This document shows positions 8,588 through 16,771 of a stretch of DNA of 64,000 bases, one piece after another. The position numbers were made by a program, and so were the translations under genes. The notes below the pieces were generated by a model that did no database searches, was not told the DNA's origin, and saw nothing but the letters and a program-made list of their open reading frames with translations. Position 1 is the first letter of the stretch. Each line of letters opens with the position of its first letter. The stretch comes from Zafaria cholistanensis (GTDB taxonomy: Bacteria > Actinomycetota > Actinomycetes > Actinomycetales > Micrococcaceae), in NCBI RefSeq assembly GCF_008580665.1, contig NZ_BKDJ01000010.1, forward strand, positions 45,906-109,905, given 5' to 3'.

Positions 8588-9541
8588 GTGCAGTACCCCG
8601 TACCCGTTCCGCCGGCTCGCCGTTTCATCCCTGCGGCCGAAGAGGTTCTCGGACGCCAAGGCGTAACCGTGTTGGTTCGGCCCTGGCGCGAAAACCTCGT
8701 GTGGGCCGTGGCGCGAACCAACGGTGGAGAAACGCTGGGCACGCTCACCGGGCACATCACGGGTCAGGTCGGCGACTCACTGGGCCGTGGCCCGGCCGCC
8801 CACCCAAACCGCGGCAAGCTGCTCGACGCCGTCTGCAAGGCGGTTGTCCAAACCCGCTCCTGCCCCACAGAAGCGATCTATTCCGAGGATGAACTGCTGG
8901 GCGAGCAACTGGCGGCCGCCGGCCTCGCGGTCAACCCCGGCTACCCGCCGGCCGTTGGGCTCTCCACCGCCGAGGCTGCCATCATCCGACACCTCAACGG
9001 GCTCCAGTCGCGGTTGGAGATCGCTACCGATGCATCCGTCGGACGCCGCACCAAGTGGATGGGATTGGGCTGGATTATGGATTTTGGTCATGGCTTGCCT
9101 CCCGTGCTGGGGTCCCGCACCACCCACCGCGGAGGGGTCTTGGAGGGCGAACTGCGCGCCATCCGCCACGCTCTCGCCGCGGCACGGAGCGCGTCCCCGC
9201 TGGTCAGTATCGGCAAATGCGCCGTGACGTTGCGTTCCGACAGCAAGTTGGCACTGCGGATGATCACAGCGCCCGGTTGGGAACCGCCCGGCAGCAACGG
9301 CCACTGCCGGGTGGAGGTCGAACGCATCCAGCAGCTTTCCCTCCACGTCGACGTGGAGTTCCGCTGGGTCAAGGGCCACGCGGGCGACCATCTCAACGGA
9401 CTTGCAGACCGCCTCGCAGTATTGGCCCGCCGCAAGGCGGAGGCGGACCTCACCAAAGATCAGGCCGGGCGCCTGCTGAACCACATCCATGAGGCGACCA
9501 GGGCAGCCAAGACGCGTGTCGACGTCGCACTGGCTGCCTAG
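8588..9541 (+). CDS. RNase H-fold protein
   Basis: 317 residues from GTG 8588, chosen because GGAGG lies just upstream. The first 130 residues are unrecognised. The C-terminal half is an RNase HI-type domain: Asp in IATDASVG, Glu in EGELRAIRHAL, Asp in LRSDSKLAL and Asp in LNGLADRLAVLAR form the full DEDD metal-binding set, and WVKGHAGD supplies the conserved His. It may cleave RNA in RNA-DNA hybrids or act on another nucleic acid. A GIY-YIG protein gene follows 99 bases downstream on the same strand. Base composition is slightly lower in GC than the genes to the right. Confidence 0.8.
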   Translation: MQYPVPVPPARRFIPAAEEVLGRQGVTVLVRPWRENLVWAVARTNGGETLGTLTGHITGQVGDSLGRGPAAHPNRGKLLDAVCKAVVQTRSCPTEAIYSEDELLGEQLAAAGLAVNPGYPPAVGLSTAEAAIIRHLNGLQSRLEIATDASVGRRTKWMGLGWIMDFGHGLPPVLGSRTTHRGGVLEGELRAIRHALAAARSASPLVSIGKCAVTLRSDSKLALRMITAPGWEPPGSNGHCRVEVERIQQLSLHVDVEFRWVKGHAGDHLNGLADRLAVLARRKAEADLTKDQAGRLLNHIHEATRAAKTRVDVALAA

Positions 9542-9640
9542 GGTTCCAAGACGATACCTGCAAGACGCGTGCGTCCGCGGCGCAAGAGACCTTCCTTGCT
9601 ACCCCCCGGAACGTCCACGCCGGTGGCATAAGGTGTTCCC

Positions 9641-10594
9641 GTGTCTGATCTGCAATCCCTTGTTCTGGACGTGCCAGCCGAAACGGCAGCCCCTGTCACG
9701 CCGGCGTCCCCTGCATCCCTCACCCTCGGCCATGTGCTCGCCGGGATGGGCGCGGACCATGACCCGGCAATCGGGCTGGAGGACATTCTCGTTATCCGCC
9801 ATGCTTTCAGGCCCGGGGATGCCCATGCGTTGCGCGGGCCGGAGGATCTGACGGAGGACAGGGTCCTCGCCTACACCAGGGTGCAGGACGCCTCGTCCCG
9901 GCGCTTCCCCCTGGACCCGCCCCGGTACTGGGTGATCCTCATTGCTGACGGCCAGCGCCGGTCCCGTCTCTGGGGCACCTTCGAGAACCACGGCGAGGTG
10001 GCCGCGGAGTGCACCGGGACGCGGCGGTCCTTCGACCTGCGCCTGACAGGGTTCCTCGCGCCCCTGACTGAGCGGCTCGTGGTCGAATGGGACAACCCCC
10101 GCAGCTGGCACCGCAGGGCCAGCGCCGCCAGCGCCGCGCGCATGTCCGTGCTGGAGATCGCGGACCGGGACAAGGTTCCTTTCCCTGGGTTCGATCGCGT
10201 GCTGCTCGCCTATCACCAGCTGCGCGAGATGGTGGAGGACCCGCGCTACGCCGACTGGCGTGCCGCCCTGTCAGAAGTCCAAGGCATCTACCTCATCACC
10301 GACGCCACCAACGGCAAGCAGTACGTTGGCAAGGCCGACGGTGCCGAACGCATCCTCGGCCGGTGGACAACCTACGCGCGCGACGGCCACGGCGGTAACG
10401 TCGCCTTGCGCGAGCTTGCCTTCCACAGCGGCGTTGGGGATGCGCCGGGGACGAAGACGGATCATGCCAGGCACTTCGTGTTCAGCCTTCTTCGCGTGTT
10501 CGGTCCCAGCACCCCCTCCTCAGAGGTGGACGCGGCTGAGTCCCACTACAAGGAGGCGCTGATGACCCGCAAATTCGGCCTCAACAGGAACTGA
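9641..10594 (+). CDS. GIY-YIG nuclease-domain protein
   Basis: 317 residues from GTG 9641. The N-terminal 200 residues are unrecognised. The C-terminal domain begins at about residue 212 with GIYLITDATNGKQYVGKADG, where GIY and YVG form the two catalytic strands, followed by the conserved Arg in ERILGRWTTYA and an acidic helix SEVDAAESHYKEALMTR that can supply the metal-binding Glu. It could be a stand-alone endonuclease; the long N-terminus resembles DNA-binding halves of restriction-like proteins only in layout. Adjacent to the RNase H-fold gene. Confidence 0.8.
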   Translation: MSDLQSLVLDVPAETAAPVTPASPASLTLGHVLAGMGADHDPAIGLEDILVIRHAFRPGDAHALRGPEDLTEDRVLAYTRVQDASSRRFPLDPPRYWVILIADGQRRSRLWGTFENHGEVAAECTGTRRSFDLRLTGFLAPLTERLVVEWDNPRSWHRRASAASAARMSVLEIADRDKVPFPGFDRVLLAYHQLREMVEDPRYADWRAALSEVQGIYLITDATNGKQYVGKADGAERILGRWTTYARDGHGGNVALRELAFHSGVGDAPGTKTDHARHFVFSLLRVFGPSTPSSEVDAAESHYKEALMTRKFGLNRN

Positions 10595-10681
10595 TCTATT
10601 CGCCCTGCCACTACCGAACGCCCTATTATCGGAACCGGCCAGCGAGATCCCGGTCCGGTCAAGCCCCAGGGCCACGAATCT

Positions 10682-11176
10682 TCAGTACATATGCAGCGCG
10701 GCCCCGTATCCCAGGGGCAGTCCGCGCCCGGCTGCCCAACTGGTGAGCACCTCGATGGTGCTCGCGGTGTCCAACTCCTGCATCCCTTCGGTTCCCGACG
10801 CCGGCGAGTTGCCGGCGTCATCCGCCGCCGAACCGTAGCCGATCCGCCAGTTGTAGGTGCCCTCCGGCCGGCAGGCCGCGGTCTCCACGTGGAAGGCGCC
10901 CGCGTCGATCAGCATGACCTGCGCATAGCGGGTAATCGGCTCCTCATCCTCCACCTGCAGCCAGTCGCCCGGTACAGCCAGCGACTTCACCAAACCGGCA
11001 AGCTGGCCCAAGCTCTGCAGCTCGCTCCAGTCGGACAGGTCTTCGTTGTACTGCGCCCGCCACCAGAGTTGGCGTTCCCCCACCGTCTGCAGCATCAGAT
11101 CCAGTCGTTCATCCACGACCATCGAAGTTCCGGCCCCGCCCAAAGCCGCGGCACCAGCCACCACACCATCAACCAC
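10682..11176 (-). CDS. Small unrecognised protein downstream of the OB/coiled-coil gene (164 aa)
   Basis: Start GTG 11176 is preceded by CGGGGGAT. It lies 38 bases after the end of the 591-residue gene on the same strand, so the two are probably cotranscribed. The middle (QVMLIDAGAFHVETAACR) and end (TIEVLTSWAAGRGLPLGYG) loosely resemble Imm1-type immunity proteins, which bind and neutralise a partner toxin; that resemblance is weak and from memory. No signal peptide or membrane segment. Confidence 0.6.
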   Translation of the reverse strand: MVDGVVAGAAALGGAGTSMVVDERLDLMLQTVGERQLWWRAQYNEDLSDWSELQSLGQLAGLVKSLAVPGDWLQVEDEEPITRYAQVMLIDAGAFHVETAACRPEGTYNWRIGYGSAADDAGNSPASGTEGMQELDTASTIEVLTSWAAGRGLPLGYGAALHMY

Positions 11177-11214
11177 AACATCCCCCGATCTGTATTTGCC
11201 TACAGTTGCATGCC

Positions 11215-12990
11215 TTACACGTCGTACCGGTCGTGCAGGACCACCTCATGCAGCTCAATGTCCCCGTCAGGCAGCTTCCAGAAATGGACCCTGCGCGCCG
11301 AGGGCACGTTGTTTTCCACCGCCATCCGGAAACACAGGGCGCCGTCTTCCCGGGCCTGCTGCGGGTTGTTCCCGCCCAGGCCTGTCCGCAACGGATGGAC
11401 TTCCCGGCCGTTGACGTACCCGGCCCGTCCGACCAGCAGGTCAACGAGCGCCTTCGCCGCCTTGGAGCGCACCTCGGCCGGCTGCGCGAAATAGGATTCG
11501 ACGAACTTCGGTCCCACCCGGTAGGAAGCCAGCGGAAGATCGGCCTTCTCCGCCGGCGAAATCCGGCCCACCCACGCCGAATGCACCTCATGGCGCAGAG
11601 CTTCCTCCACGGTTCCAAACAGTTCCAGCGCGCTGCGTTCCGCAGCGGGCCTGGAACGTACCGCTTTGCGGGCCCGCTCCTGGGCATCGTTGCGCTGCTT
11701 CGTCAACTGCCGATTGGCTTTCTGCAGCCGGGTGTTCTCCTCGGTCAGTTGGCGGAGCTGGTCCAGCAGCTCCTGTTCCAGCACCGCCCAGTCCTCGCCG
11801 GGCTCCGCAACCTCCGTCCTGGCGGGATTGGGGATGCCCACGCCCGAGGTACCACCGGCCGCCCTCAGCTGCGCCTTCAGGGAATCGATTTCCAGCAGCG
11901 CCGTCCGCAGCGCCCGGCCCGGATCCACCGTTTCGGCAGGCCCTGAGGGGGCCGCGGATGTTCCGCCCCCAGTCACTGGCACCGCTGCACTTTCAACCGC
12001 CGCACTGCCGGAAGGCAAGAACCTGCCGTCGTCCTCCTCCGGCGGCAAGAGATCGCGGCCCAGCTCCAGCCACGGCAGTCCACCCTCAACGAACGCTGGG
12101 CAGGGGACGACGGGCTCGTCGTCATCCACGTCTACAAGAACCAGGCGCTTCAGGCCCTTGTTTTGGACCAGGCGCGCGGGCACCACCTGCCCGGGCGACA
12201 GCAGCGAGTCCACGTCGTCGAGGTCGTTGGAGCTGATCTCGGCCCGCCCGATCGTTAGGGATTCCCCGGGCAAGGGGGACAGTACGGCCCGGTCCGCTTC
12301 GGCGGACTCGACCAGACACAGCACCACCTGGCCCCACGTGTAAGCCTTCGCCAGCCGGGGCCGGCTGACGGAAGCGGAGATGTCCAGGACGCGCGTGTCG
12401 GGGTCCAGGAGCCCCGCGACCGGTTGCCCCTTCGCCAGCAGCCAGTCCAGTCGAGCCCCCGGCACAACGTCTGCCTGCCGGATATGGGCCCTGCTCCCGT
12501 CCTCGAGTTCCACCCAGGCGCGTTCGCCCTCACCGATGAACCCCGTCACCGTGCCGCTGCGGCGCTGCGGAACGACCGGCAGCGGGCCCGTAACGGCCGC
12601 AGGCGCTCCACCCTTGGGCATGGGCAGGCGAAGCACCAGATCGATAAGATCCTCGGTCATCCGGGGCAGGTCCCGCGGGAATCGCGGAGTGAAGTACTTG
12701 GTCGGCGTCCCGCGCTGTCCGCCGGTTTCCGCATACCGGTAGGCGCGGGCCGCGTTGCCCCAAACCTCCCAAGTCAGCGGCAGTCCGTCCGCGAAATCCT
12801 CTGTCATCTGCCCGTTCTCGATGACGACGACGTCGGCCCAGTCCCCGACTTCACCCGCAACATAGGCCGCATCGAAATGCAGCGGCTCCTCCCCCAGCTT
12901 CCGGGAGACCACCACCAGGTGGCGTTCCCTCCCGGACAGCACCAGCTCCGCCAGTTCCCCACCGCTGCGCTCCCACACCGTCACACCCAT
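11215..12990 (-). CDS. Paralogue A: OB-like, coiled-coil protein with conserved C-terminal beta domain (591 aa)
   Basis: Start ATG 12990 follows GAGAGGGGGACGAC. Unnamed family with a second copy at 22493-24346. Order of parts: an alpha/beta-looking N-terminal domain (residues 1-95, with VGDWADVVVI and WGNAARAY), an S1/OB-like stretch starting GTVTGFIGEGERAWVELE (about 140-200), a second beta-rich stretch with YTWGQVVLCLV and LVDVDDDEPV, a Pro/Ala-rich linker, a coiled coil (about 385-435, LDQLRQLTEENTRLQKANRQ), and a C-terminal domain with EALRHEVHSAWV and the ending HFWKLPDGDIELHEVVLHD. That last hairpin recalls RelE/ParE folds, but only loosely. Divergent from a 90-residue gene, with four repeated motifs between them. 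Confidence 0.75.
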   Translation of the reverse strand: MGVTVWERSGGELAELVLSGRERHLVVVSRKLGEEPLHFDAAYVAGEVGDWADVVVIENGQMTEDFADGLPLTWEVWGNAARAYRYAETGGQRGTPTKYFTPRFPRDLPRMTEDLIDLVLRLPMPKGGAPAAVTGPLPVVPQRRSGTVTGFIGEGERAWVELEDGSRAHIRQADVVPGARLDWLLAKGQPVAGLLDPDTRVLDISASVSRPRLAKAYTWGQVVLCLVESAEADRAVLSPLPGESLTIGRAEISSNDLDDVDSLLSPGQVVPARLVQNKGLKRLVLVDVDDDEPVVPCPAFVEGGLPWLELGRDLLPPEEDDGRFLPSGSAAVESAAVPVTGGGTSAAPSGPAETVDPGRALRTALLEIDSLKAQLRAAGGTSGVGIPNPARTEVAEPGEDWAVLEQELLDQLRQLTEENTRLQKANRQLTKQRNDAQERARKAVRSRPAAERSALELFGTVEEALRHEVHSAWVGRISPAEKADLPLASYRVGPKFVESYFAQPAEVRSKAAKALVDLLVGRAGYVNGREVHPLRTGLGGNNPQQAREDGALCFRMAVENNVPSARRVHFWKLPDGDIELHEVVLHDRYDV

Positions 12991-13061
12991 GTCGTCCCCC
13001 TCTCGCAGGCACCCCAAGTGCCCGCCTGTCCCCTTAGGCCACCAGTGTCCGTGGCCCATCT

Positions 13062-13193
13062 GACAGTTTGGATACGCCCCTGGACGCACAGAGACGCGAC
13101 CGGGCGGGGGCAGTTCGGCCACCCCACCGGCACCGGCCCGCCAAACTGTCGGTACCGGTTGATGGACTGCAGGTGCCGGACCACACAGTTCGG
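13062..13193. promoter_or_regulatory. Four CAGTTYGG motifs in a divergent intergenic region
   Basis: CAGTTTGG at 13064-13071, CAGTTCGG at 13111-13118, the reverse copy CCAAACTG at 13141-13148, and CAGTTCGG at 13186-13193. The first and third extend to a perfect 10-base inverted pair (GACAGTTTGG and CCAAACTGTC). They fill the gap between paralogue A (minus) and the 90-residue gene (plus), so they look like repeated operator sites for one regulator. Confidence 0.45.
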
Positions 13194-13233
13194 CAGGGGA
13201 ACCGCCGTGGGGACGGCAGAAAGCAGGGGGACC

Positions 13234-13506
13234 ATGTCCGACCATTGGGAAATCATCTCTGACTACAAGCCGCTGGGACGGCCCATGCATCCGGCTACGA
13301 AGGCCGAGAAAAGGGAGATGCTTCAGGAGCTGCGGGTGTTTGGGAGCACCAGCCGGGAAGAGCTCTTGGACGTGCTCGTCAAGATCCTGGGACGGCCCCT
13401 CCTGTCCCTCGATTCGCTGTACTCCTCTGAGGCCCGCAGGGTGATCGAGCACTGCCAGCGCGCCAAGCGCCGCCGTGGAGCCGGCTTGAGTGTTCAACAT
13501 CCTTGA
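13234..13506 (+). CDS. Small conserved-looking protein (90 aa), unrecognised
   Basis: Starts at ATG 13234, five bases after CAGGGGG. Charged and predicted mostly helical, with TKAEKREMLQELRVFG and SSEARRVIEHCQRAKRR. No signal peptide or membrane segment. It is divergent from paralogue A and shares its motif-rich intergenic region, suggesting common regulation. The open frame runs much further upstream, but no ribosome site supports a longer start and the upstream part overlaps paralogue A. Function unknown. Confidence 0.6.
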   Translation: MSDHWEIISDYKPLGRPMHPATKAEKREMLQELRVFGSTSREELLDVLVKILGRPLLSLDSLYSSEARRVIEHCQRAKRRRGAGLSVQHP

Positions 13507-13555
13507 CCAAATGCGCACTCTTTACACATACGCAGTTTTTGCTCATACTCAATCC

Positions 13556-13939
13556 ATGAGCAACACGTCGCACCAACGCATTGCCCGGGCCATGGCCCTG
13601 CTGGACAACCTGCCCGAATCCGCGCTGGATCAGGTGGAGGTCCTGGGCGAGGTCCGGGAACTCGTGGATGAGGCACTGAACGAGTCGATGGCCCGGGCCA
13701 CCCTGGACGGAGCCTCCATCCGCGCCGTCGCACTCCGGGCGGGCCTGTCGCCAAACGCGGTGCCGCCCCGACTGGCGCGCACCGAACCGCTGCAGGCGTA
13801 CTCCAATCCGGACGGCAAGGTCGTCGCTTCCTCGCTCGAAAGGGCCAGGTACGACGCCGAACTCGACCGCACGCCACCGGCTTCAACCAACCCGCCGCGC
13901 TTCCAGAAGCGCCGGCCCACCAGAGGGGGAACACCGTGA
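13556..13939 (+). CDS. Small helix-turn-helix protein upstream of a VWA gene (127 aa)
   Basis: Start ATG 13556. Helical N-terminus followed at about residues 55-80 by ASIRAVALRAGLSPNAVPPR, which reads as a helix-turn-helix recognition unit, then a basic, proline-rich tail. The stop TGA overlaps the GTG start of the next gene as GTGA, so the two are translationally coupled. It probably binds DNA; target unknown. A TTGACC hexamer at 13503-13508 could be its promoter -35 element. Confidence 0.7.
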   Translation: MSNTSHQRIARAMALLDNLPESALDQVEVLGEVRELVDEALNESMARATLDGASIRAVALRAGLSPNAVPPRLARTEPLQAYSNPDGKVVASSLERARYDAELDRTPPASTNPPRFQKRRPTRGGTP

Positions 13940-14634
13940 GCAAGACCCGTACCGACATCGTGATGCTGCTGGACCGTTCAGGATCGATGGCTTCCATCGC
14001 CGACGACATGGCCGGTGGATTCAACGCCTTCATCGATGAGCAGCGCCGGAGCGACCCGGACGGCACCGTCTCCCTGTACCAGTTCGATGACAAGTTCACC
14101 GAGGTCTACGTCGAAAAGCCCCTGCCCGAGGTCGGACCCCTGGTCCTGGTCCCGCGCGGAACCACCGCCCTGTTGGATTCAATTGGCCGCTCCATCGCCG
14201 AAACCCGGGCCCGCATCCAGGCCAAGCCGGCCGCGGAGCGCCCCGACACCGTGGTGTTCGGCATCATCACCGACGGGCATGAGAACGCCTCCCGGGAGGT
14301 CACCCACGCCGCCGCCAGGGCGCTGATCGAACGCCAGGAAGAGAAGGACGGCTGGACGTTCCTTTACTTGGGCGCCAACCAGGACGCCATCGAGGTCGGG
14401 GCCGGCCTGGGCATTGCCCGGGAACGCTCCATGACCTACGCCCCGGACCGCGTCGGCGACGCCATGGTGGCCATGAGCGACTCCGTCCATGCGCTGCGCA
14501 CCGCCCGCGCACAGGGCATGGATATCGACGCCGCCCGCGGTGCGGCCACCTACTCCGAGGCTCACCGTGAGGCAGCCATGTCCGAGTCGCCACGACGCCG
14601 GGGCAAGGGCGGCAAGCCGGCCAATCCACGCTAG
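13936..14634 (+). CDS. VWA-domain protein
   Basis: 232 residues from GTG 13936, coupled to the preceding HTH gene. A von Willebrand A domain fills almost the whole protein: the metal-ion-dependent adhesion site is LLDRSGSM (residues 11-18), the Thr is in PRGTTALLDSIG and the Asp in IITDGHEN. The C-terminus is basic (RRRGKGGKPANPR). No signal peptide, so it acts in the cytoplasm, probably as a metal-dependent protein-protein interaction module. Partner unknown. Confidence 0.85.
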   Translation: MSKTRTDIVMLLDRSGSMASIADDMAGGFNAFIDEQRRSDPDGTVSLYQFDDKFTEVYVEKPLPEVGPLVLVPRGTTALLDSIGRSIAETRARIQAKPAAERPDTVVFGIITDGHENASREVTHAAARALIERQEEKDGWTFLYLGANQDAIEVGAGLGIARERSMTYAPDRVGDAMVAMSDSVHALRTARAQGMDIDAARGAATYSEAHREAAMSESPRRRGKGGKPANPR

Positions 14635-14683
14635 CCCTGCGGGGATAGGCGGACGGCCCAAGCCTTCAGGGTCCAGCCGAAAA

Positions 14684-14717
14684 GGTGGGGCGCCGGCTCA
14701 GATGCCGACGCCCCACC
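14684..14717. terminator. Hairpin between convergent genes
   Basis: Perfect arms GGTGGGGCG (14684-14692) and CGCCCCACC (14709-14717), with further pairing inside the loop, lie between the VWA gene (plus) and the SRPBCC gene (minus). A run of A precedes the left arm, giving U on the minus transcript, so it can serve both directions. Confidence 0.55.
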
Positions 14718-14741
14718 GAACCGTTTGCTCGGAATGCACCC

Positions 14742-15239
14742 CTACCGGACGCCCTGCCCGGCCAAGATCCCGTCAATCTGCCCGAGGGCCTGGCCCATGC
14801 CCTCCTCCATGCCCATCTTGAGCATCTCCTCCATTTGGTCGAGGCTTTCAAAGGTGGACACCAAGGTCATGCGGGTGCCCCCGCCGGTCTCTTCCAGGGT
14901 CACTACGCACGTGGAGGTCCCCAGGAAGCCACTCGGCTCGCCGTCCTCGCCGGCGAACCCGTCCTGGAATTCCAGCCGGTGCGGGGCCTGGACGTCGGTG
15001 ATGGTCCACCAGCCGCGGGGCGTCTCCCCGTCCGGGCCGGTCATGTAGTAGCGGCAGCTGCCGCCGGGCACGAACTCGTACCGTTCGAAGGTCGCCGGAT
15101 ACGTCGGCGGCCCCCACCAGCGCTCCAGCTGGCGCGGGTCCTCCCACACCTGCCACACGCGCTCCACGGTCGCGTCGAACTCGGTCACGAACGTGAGCGT
15201 CAGGTTCTCCAGGTCCTTGTTGCTGCTGACAACGGTCAT
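14742..15239 (-). CDS. SRPBCC (AHSA1/START-like) protein
   Basis: 165 residues from ATG 15239. A helix-grip fold of the AHSA1 type: FVTEFDATVERVWQVWEDP at the start, ERWWGPPTYPAT, then VTLEETGGGTRMTLVSTFE and a C-terminal helix MEEGMGQALGQIDGIL. Such proteins bind hydrophobic ligands; the ligand is not known. It lies 16 bases downstream of an ArsR-family repressor gene, a very common pairing in which both genes are derepressed together. Confidence 0.85.
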   Translation of the reverse strand: MTVVSSNKDLENLTLTFVTEFDATVERVWQVWEDPRQLERWWGPPTYPATFERYEFVPGGSCRYYMTGPDGETPRGWWTITDVQAPHRLEFQDGFAGEDGEPSGFLGTSTCVVTLEETGGGTRMTLVSTFESLDQMEEMLKMGMEEGMGQALGQIDGILAGQGVR

Positions 15240-15255
15240 GGCGCTTCCCCTTCTT

Positions 15256-15588
15256 CTATGGTCCCGAGAGGATCTCTCCAATACGATCGGCCCGGCCGCG
15301 CCAGACGTCCTCATAGGCGTCCAGCAGCCGCGCCGCCCTGCGGAGCGCCTCCGGGTTGGGATGCACCACCTGCTCCCGCCCGCGCCGCTCCTTGATCACC
15401 AGCGAAGCCCGCTCCAGCACCGCCACGTGTTTCTGCACCGCGGCGAAACTCATGGCATAGCGCCGTGCCAGCTCCGAAACCGACTGTTCCCGCAGCATCG
15501 CCTGTTTGATGATGTCGCGGCGGGTCGCATCGGCCAGTGCCTGGAAGATGCGGTCAACGTCGGCGTCACTCAGCTCATATACAACCAT
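15256..15588 (-). CDS. ArsR-family transcriptional repressor
   Basis: 110 residues from ATG 15588. Winged helix: FQALADATRRDIIKQ, then SVSELARRYAMSFAAVQKHV as the recognition unit and LVIKERRGREQVVHPN as the wing. It lacks the Cys pairs of metal-sensing ArsR proteins. First gene of a two-gene operon with the SRPBCC protein. The start codon sits inside an 18-base palindrome that is very probably its own operator. Confidence 0.9.
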   Translation of the reverse strand: MVVYELSDADVDRIFQALADATRRDIIKQAMLREQSVSELARRYAMSFAAVQKHVAVLERASLVIKERRGREQVVHPNPEALRRAARLLDAYEDVWRGRADRIGEILSGP

Positions 15589-15597
15589 TTGGTTGTA
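15580..15597. promoter_or_regulatory. ArsR operator palindrome overlapping the start codon
   Basis: TACAACCA and TGGTTGTA, eight-base perfect arms separated by TT, span 15580-15597 and include the ATG of the ArsR gene. A repressor bound here would block the start itself, so the transcript probably begins very close to or at the start codon (leaderless). Confidence 0.7.
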
Positions 15598-15606
15598 GGT
15601 TAGCGC

Positions 15607-15649
15607 GGCCGGAAGGACCCCGCAAGGGGTGTGCGGGGTCCTTCCGGCC
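15607..15649 (-). terminator. Long perfect hairpin after the dioxygenase-like gene
   Basis: Arms GGCCGGAAGGACCCCGCA (15607-15624) and the exact complement at 15632-15649 with a seven-base loop. It lies 16 bases after the end of the dioxygenase-like gene and before the ArsR operator. Very stable, without a clear U run. Confidence 0.65.
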
Positions 15650-15664
15650 CGCACGAGCCCGGGG

Positions 15665-16771
15665 TCAGGCGTTAGTAACCGGCACCCCGGGACCGGTTCC
15701 GCCTGAGACGCCGCCGGCCACCCCGCCGGGCATCCCTCCAGACACCCCGCCGGGCCTGCCACCTCCCCCGAACATGCCGCCACCGGTGGGCGCGGTGCCG
15801 GTGTCCACGCCCACGGCCAGCGCCACCGCGTACCCCTTCTCCACGTTCCCGGTGAGGGTTCCGAGCTGGCTCGCGCCGCCGTCGTCCCCGAAGATGTTGT
15901 CGCTGGCCAGGGTGACGCCCGCGAGGCTGCGCACCGAGGACTCGTAGCCGGCGGTCGCGTAGACCGCGGTGCAGGCCTCCTCCGGAAGCGCGACCTGCGA
16001 GGTGGCGATCGCGTTCGCCGAATCGGCGATGGAGGCCTGGTCCGGGTAGACCTCAAAGTGGATGTGCGGCCAGCGCCCGGGATAGCAGGCCGGGAAGATG
16101 CTGGTGAAGCGCACCTTGCCGGCGGCATCGGCGATCTGCACCCCGCGCAGGTAGTTCTGGTCCTCCACGCCGGAGGAGTACAGCGAGTAGTTCCCGCCGG
16201 CGTCGCAGTGCCACACGTACACCGCGACCCCGGCGAAGGGCGCCCCGCCGTTGGCCAGGTCCGTGATGGTCAGTTCCAGCTCCATCGGGACGCCCCCGGC
16301 GGTGCCGGAGGAATCCCCGAAGCTGGAGCGGATGTCGCGGCGCACGATCCCGCTTTGCTCCAGCACGTCGGGCCCATTGGAGCCATCCCCCGGGTAGGGC
16401 CCGGCGGTCTCGTCCGGGATCTCCCCGGCCGAGGTGCCGGAGGCGCCCGCGGTGGAGGACGACGGCGTCTGTCCGGTCCCGCACGCGGCCAGGCCAAAGG
16501 CCATGGCCCCGATCCCGAAGGCCTTCAGCACGTTGCGGCGGCGCAGCAGGGTCTCGACGTCAAAGCCGAGCCCCTGGTCTTCGAGGTCCTCGTCCGGGCG
16601 GGGCAGGGGCCGGCCCTGGTAGTGGGTGCCGGGTGCGGGTGAGTCCGCGGCAGGCGTGCGGTCCGCGCCTCTTGAAGGCACGCCCCTTGAAGGCACGGGC
16701 CTTGGGGGTACGGGCCTTGGCGGTACGTCTTCTGTGGGCATGTCTAATGTGGGTACGTCTTTCGGGAACAC
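15665..16771 (-). CDS. Intradiol dioxygenase-like Tat lipoprotein
   Basis: 368 residues from GTG 16771, chosen because AGGAGGAACG precedes it. After an unusual proline-rich, repeated N-terminal stretch (about residues 1-75) comes a Tat signal: RRRNVLKAFGIGAMAFG followed by a lipobox LAAC. The mature part has the beta-sandwich of intradiol ring-cleavage dioxygenases, with AVYVWHCDAGGNYSLYSS and FPACYPGRWPHIHFEVYP, where the Tyr and the two His of HIH match iron ligands. The C-terminus is Gly/Pro/Met-rich. Exported, anchored members of this family are common in actinobacteria; the substrate is not known. The first aromatic ligand is harder to place. Confidence 0.75.
   Translation of the reverse strand: MFPKDVPTLDMPTEDVPPRPVPPRPVPSRGVPSRGADRTPAADSPAPGTHYQGRPLPRPDEDLEDQGLGFDVETLLRRRNVLKAFGIGAMAFGLAACGTGQTPSSSTAGASGTSAGEIPDETAGPYPGDGSNGPDVLEQSGIVRRDIRSSFGDSSGTAGGVPMELELTITDLANGGAPFAGVAVYVWHCDAGGNYSLYSSGVEDQNYLRGVQIADAAGKVRFTSIFPACYPGRWPHIHFEVYPDQASIADSANAIATSQVALPEEACTAVYATAGYESSVRSLAGVTLASDNIFGDDGGASQLGTLTGNVEKGYAVALAVGVDTGTAPTGGGMFGGGGRPGGVSGGMPGGVAGGVSGGTGPGVPVTNA

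Noticed and set aside
12424..13233. Upstream extension of the 90-residue gene
   Set aside because: The extra codons lie opposite paralogue A and read as shadow sequence; the ATG at 13234 has its own ribosome site.
11215..13518. Longer start for paralogue A reaching to 13518
   Set aside because: The upstream part would run across the motif-rich intergenic region and overlap the 90-residue gene; the MGVT start at 12990 has a good ribosome site and matches paralogue B.
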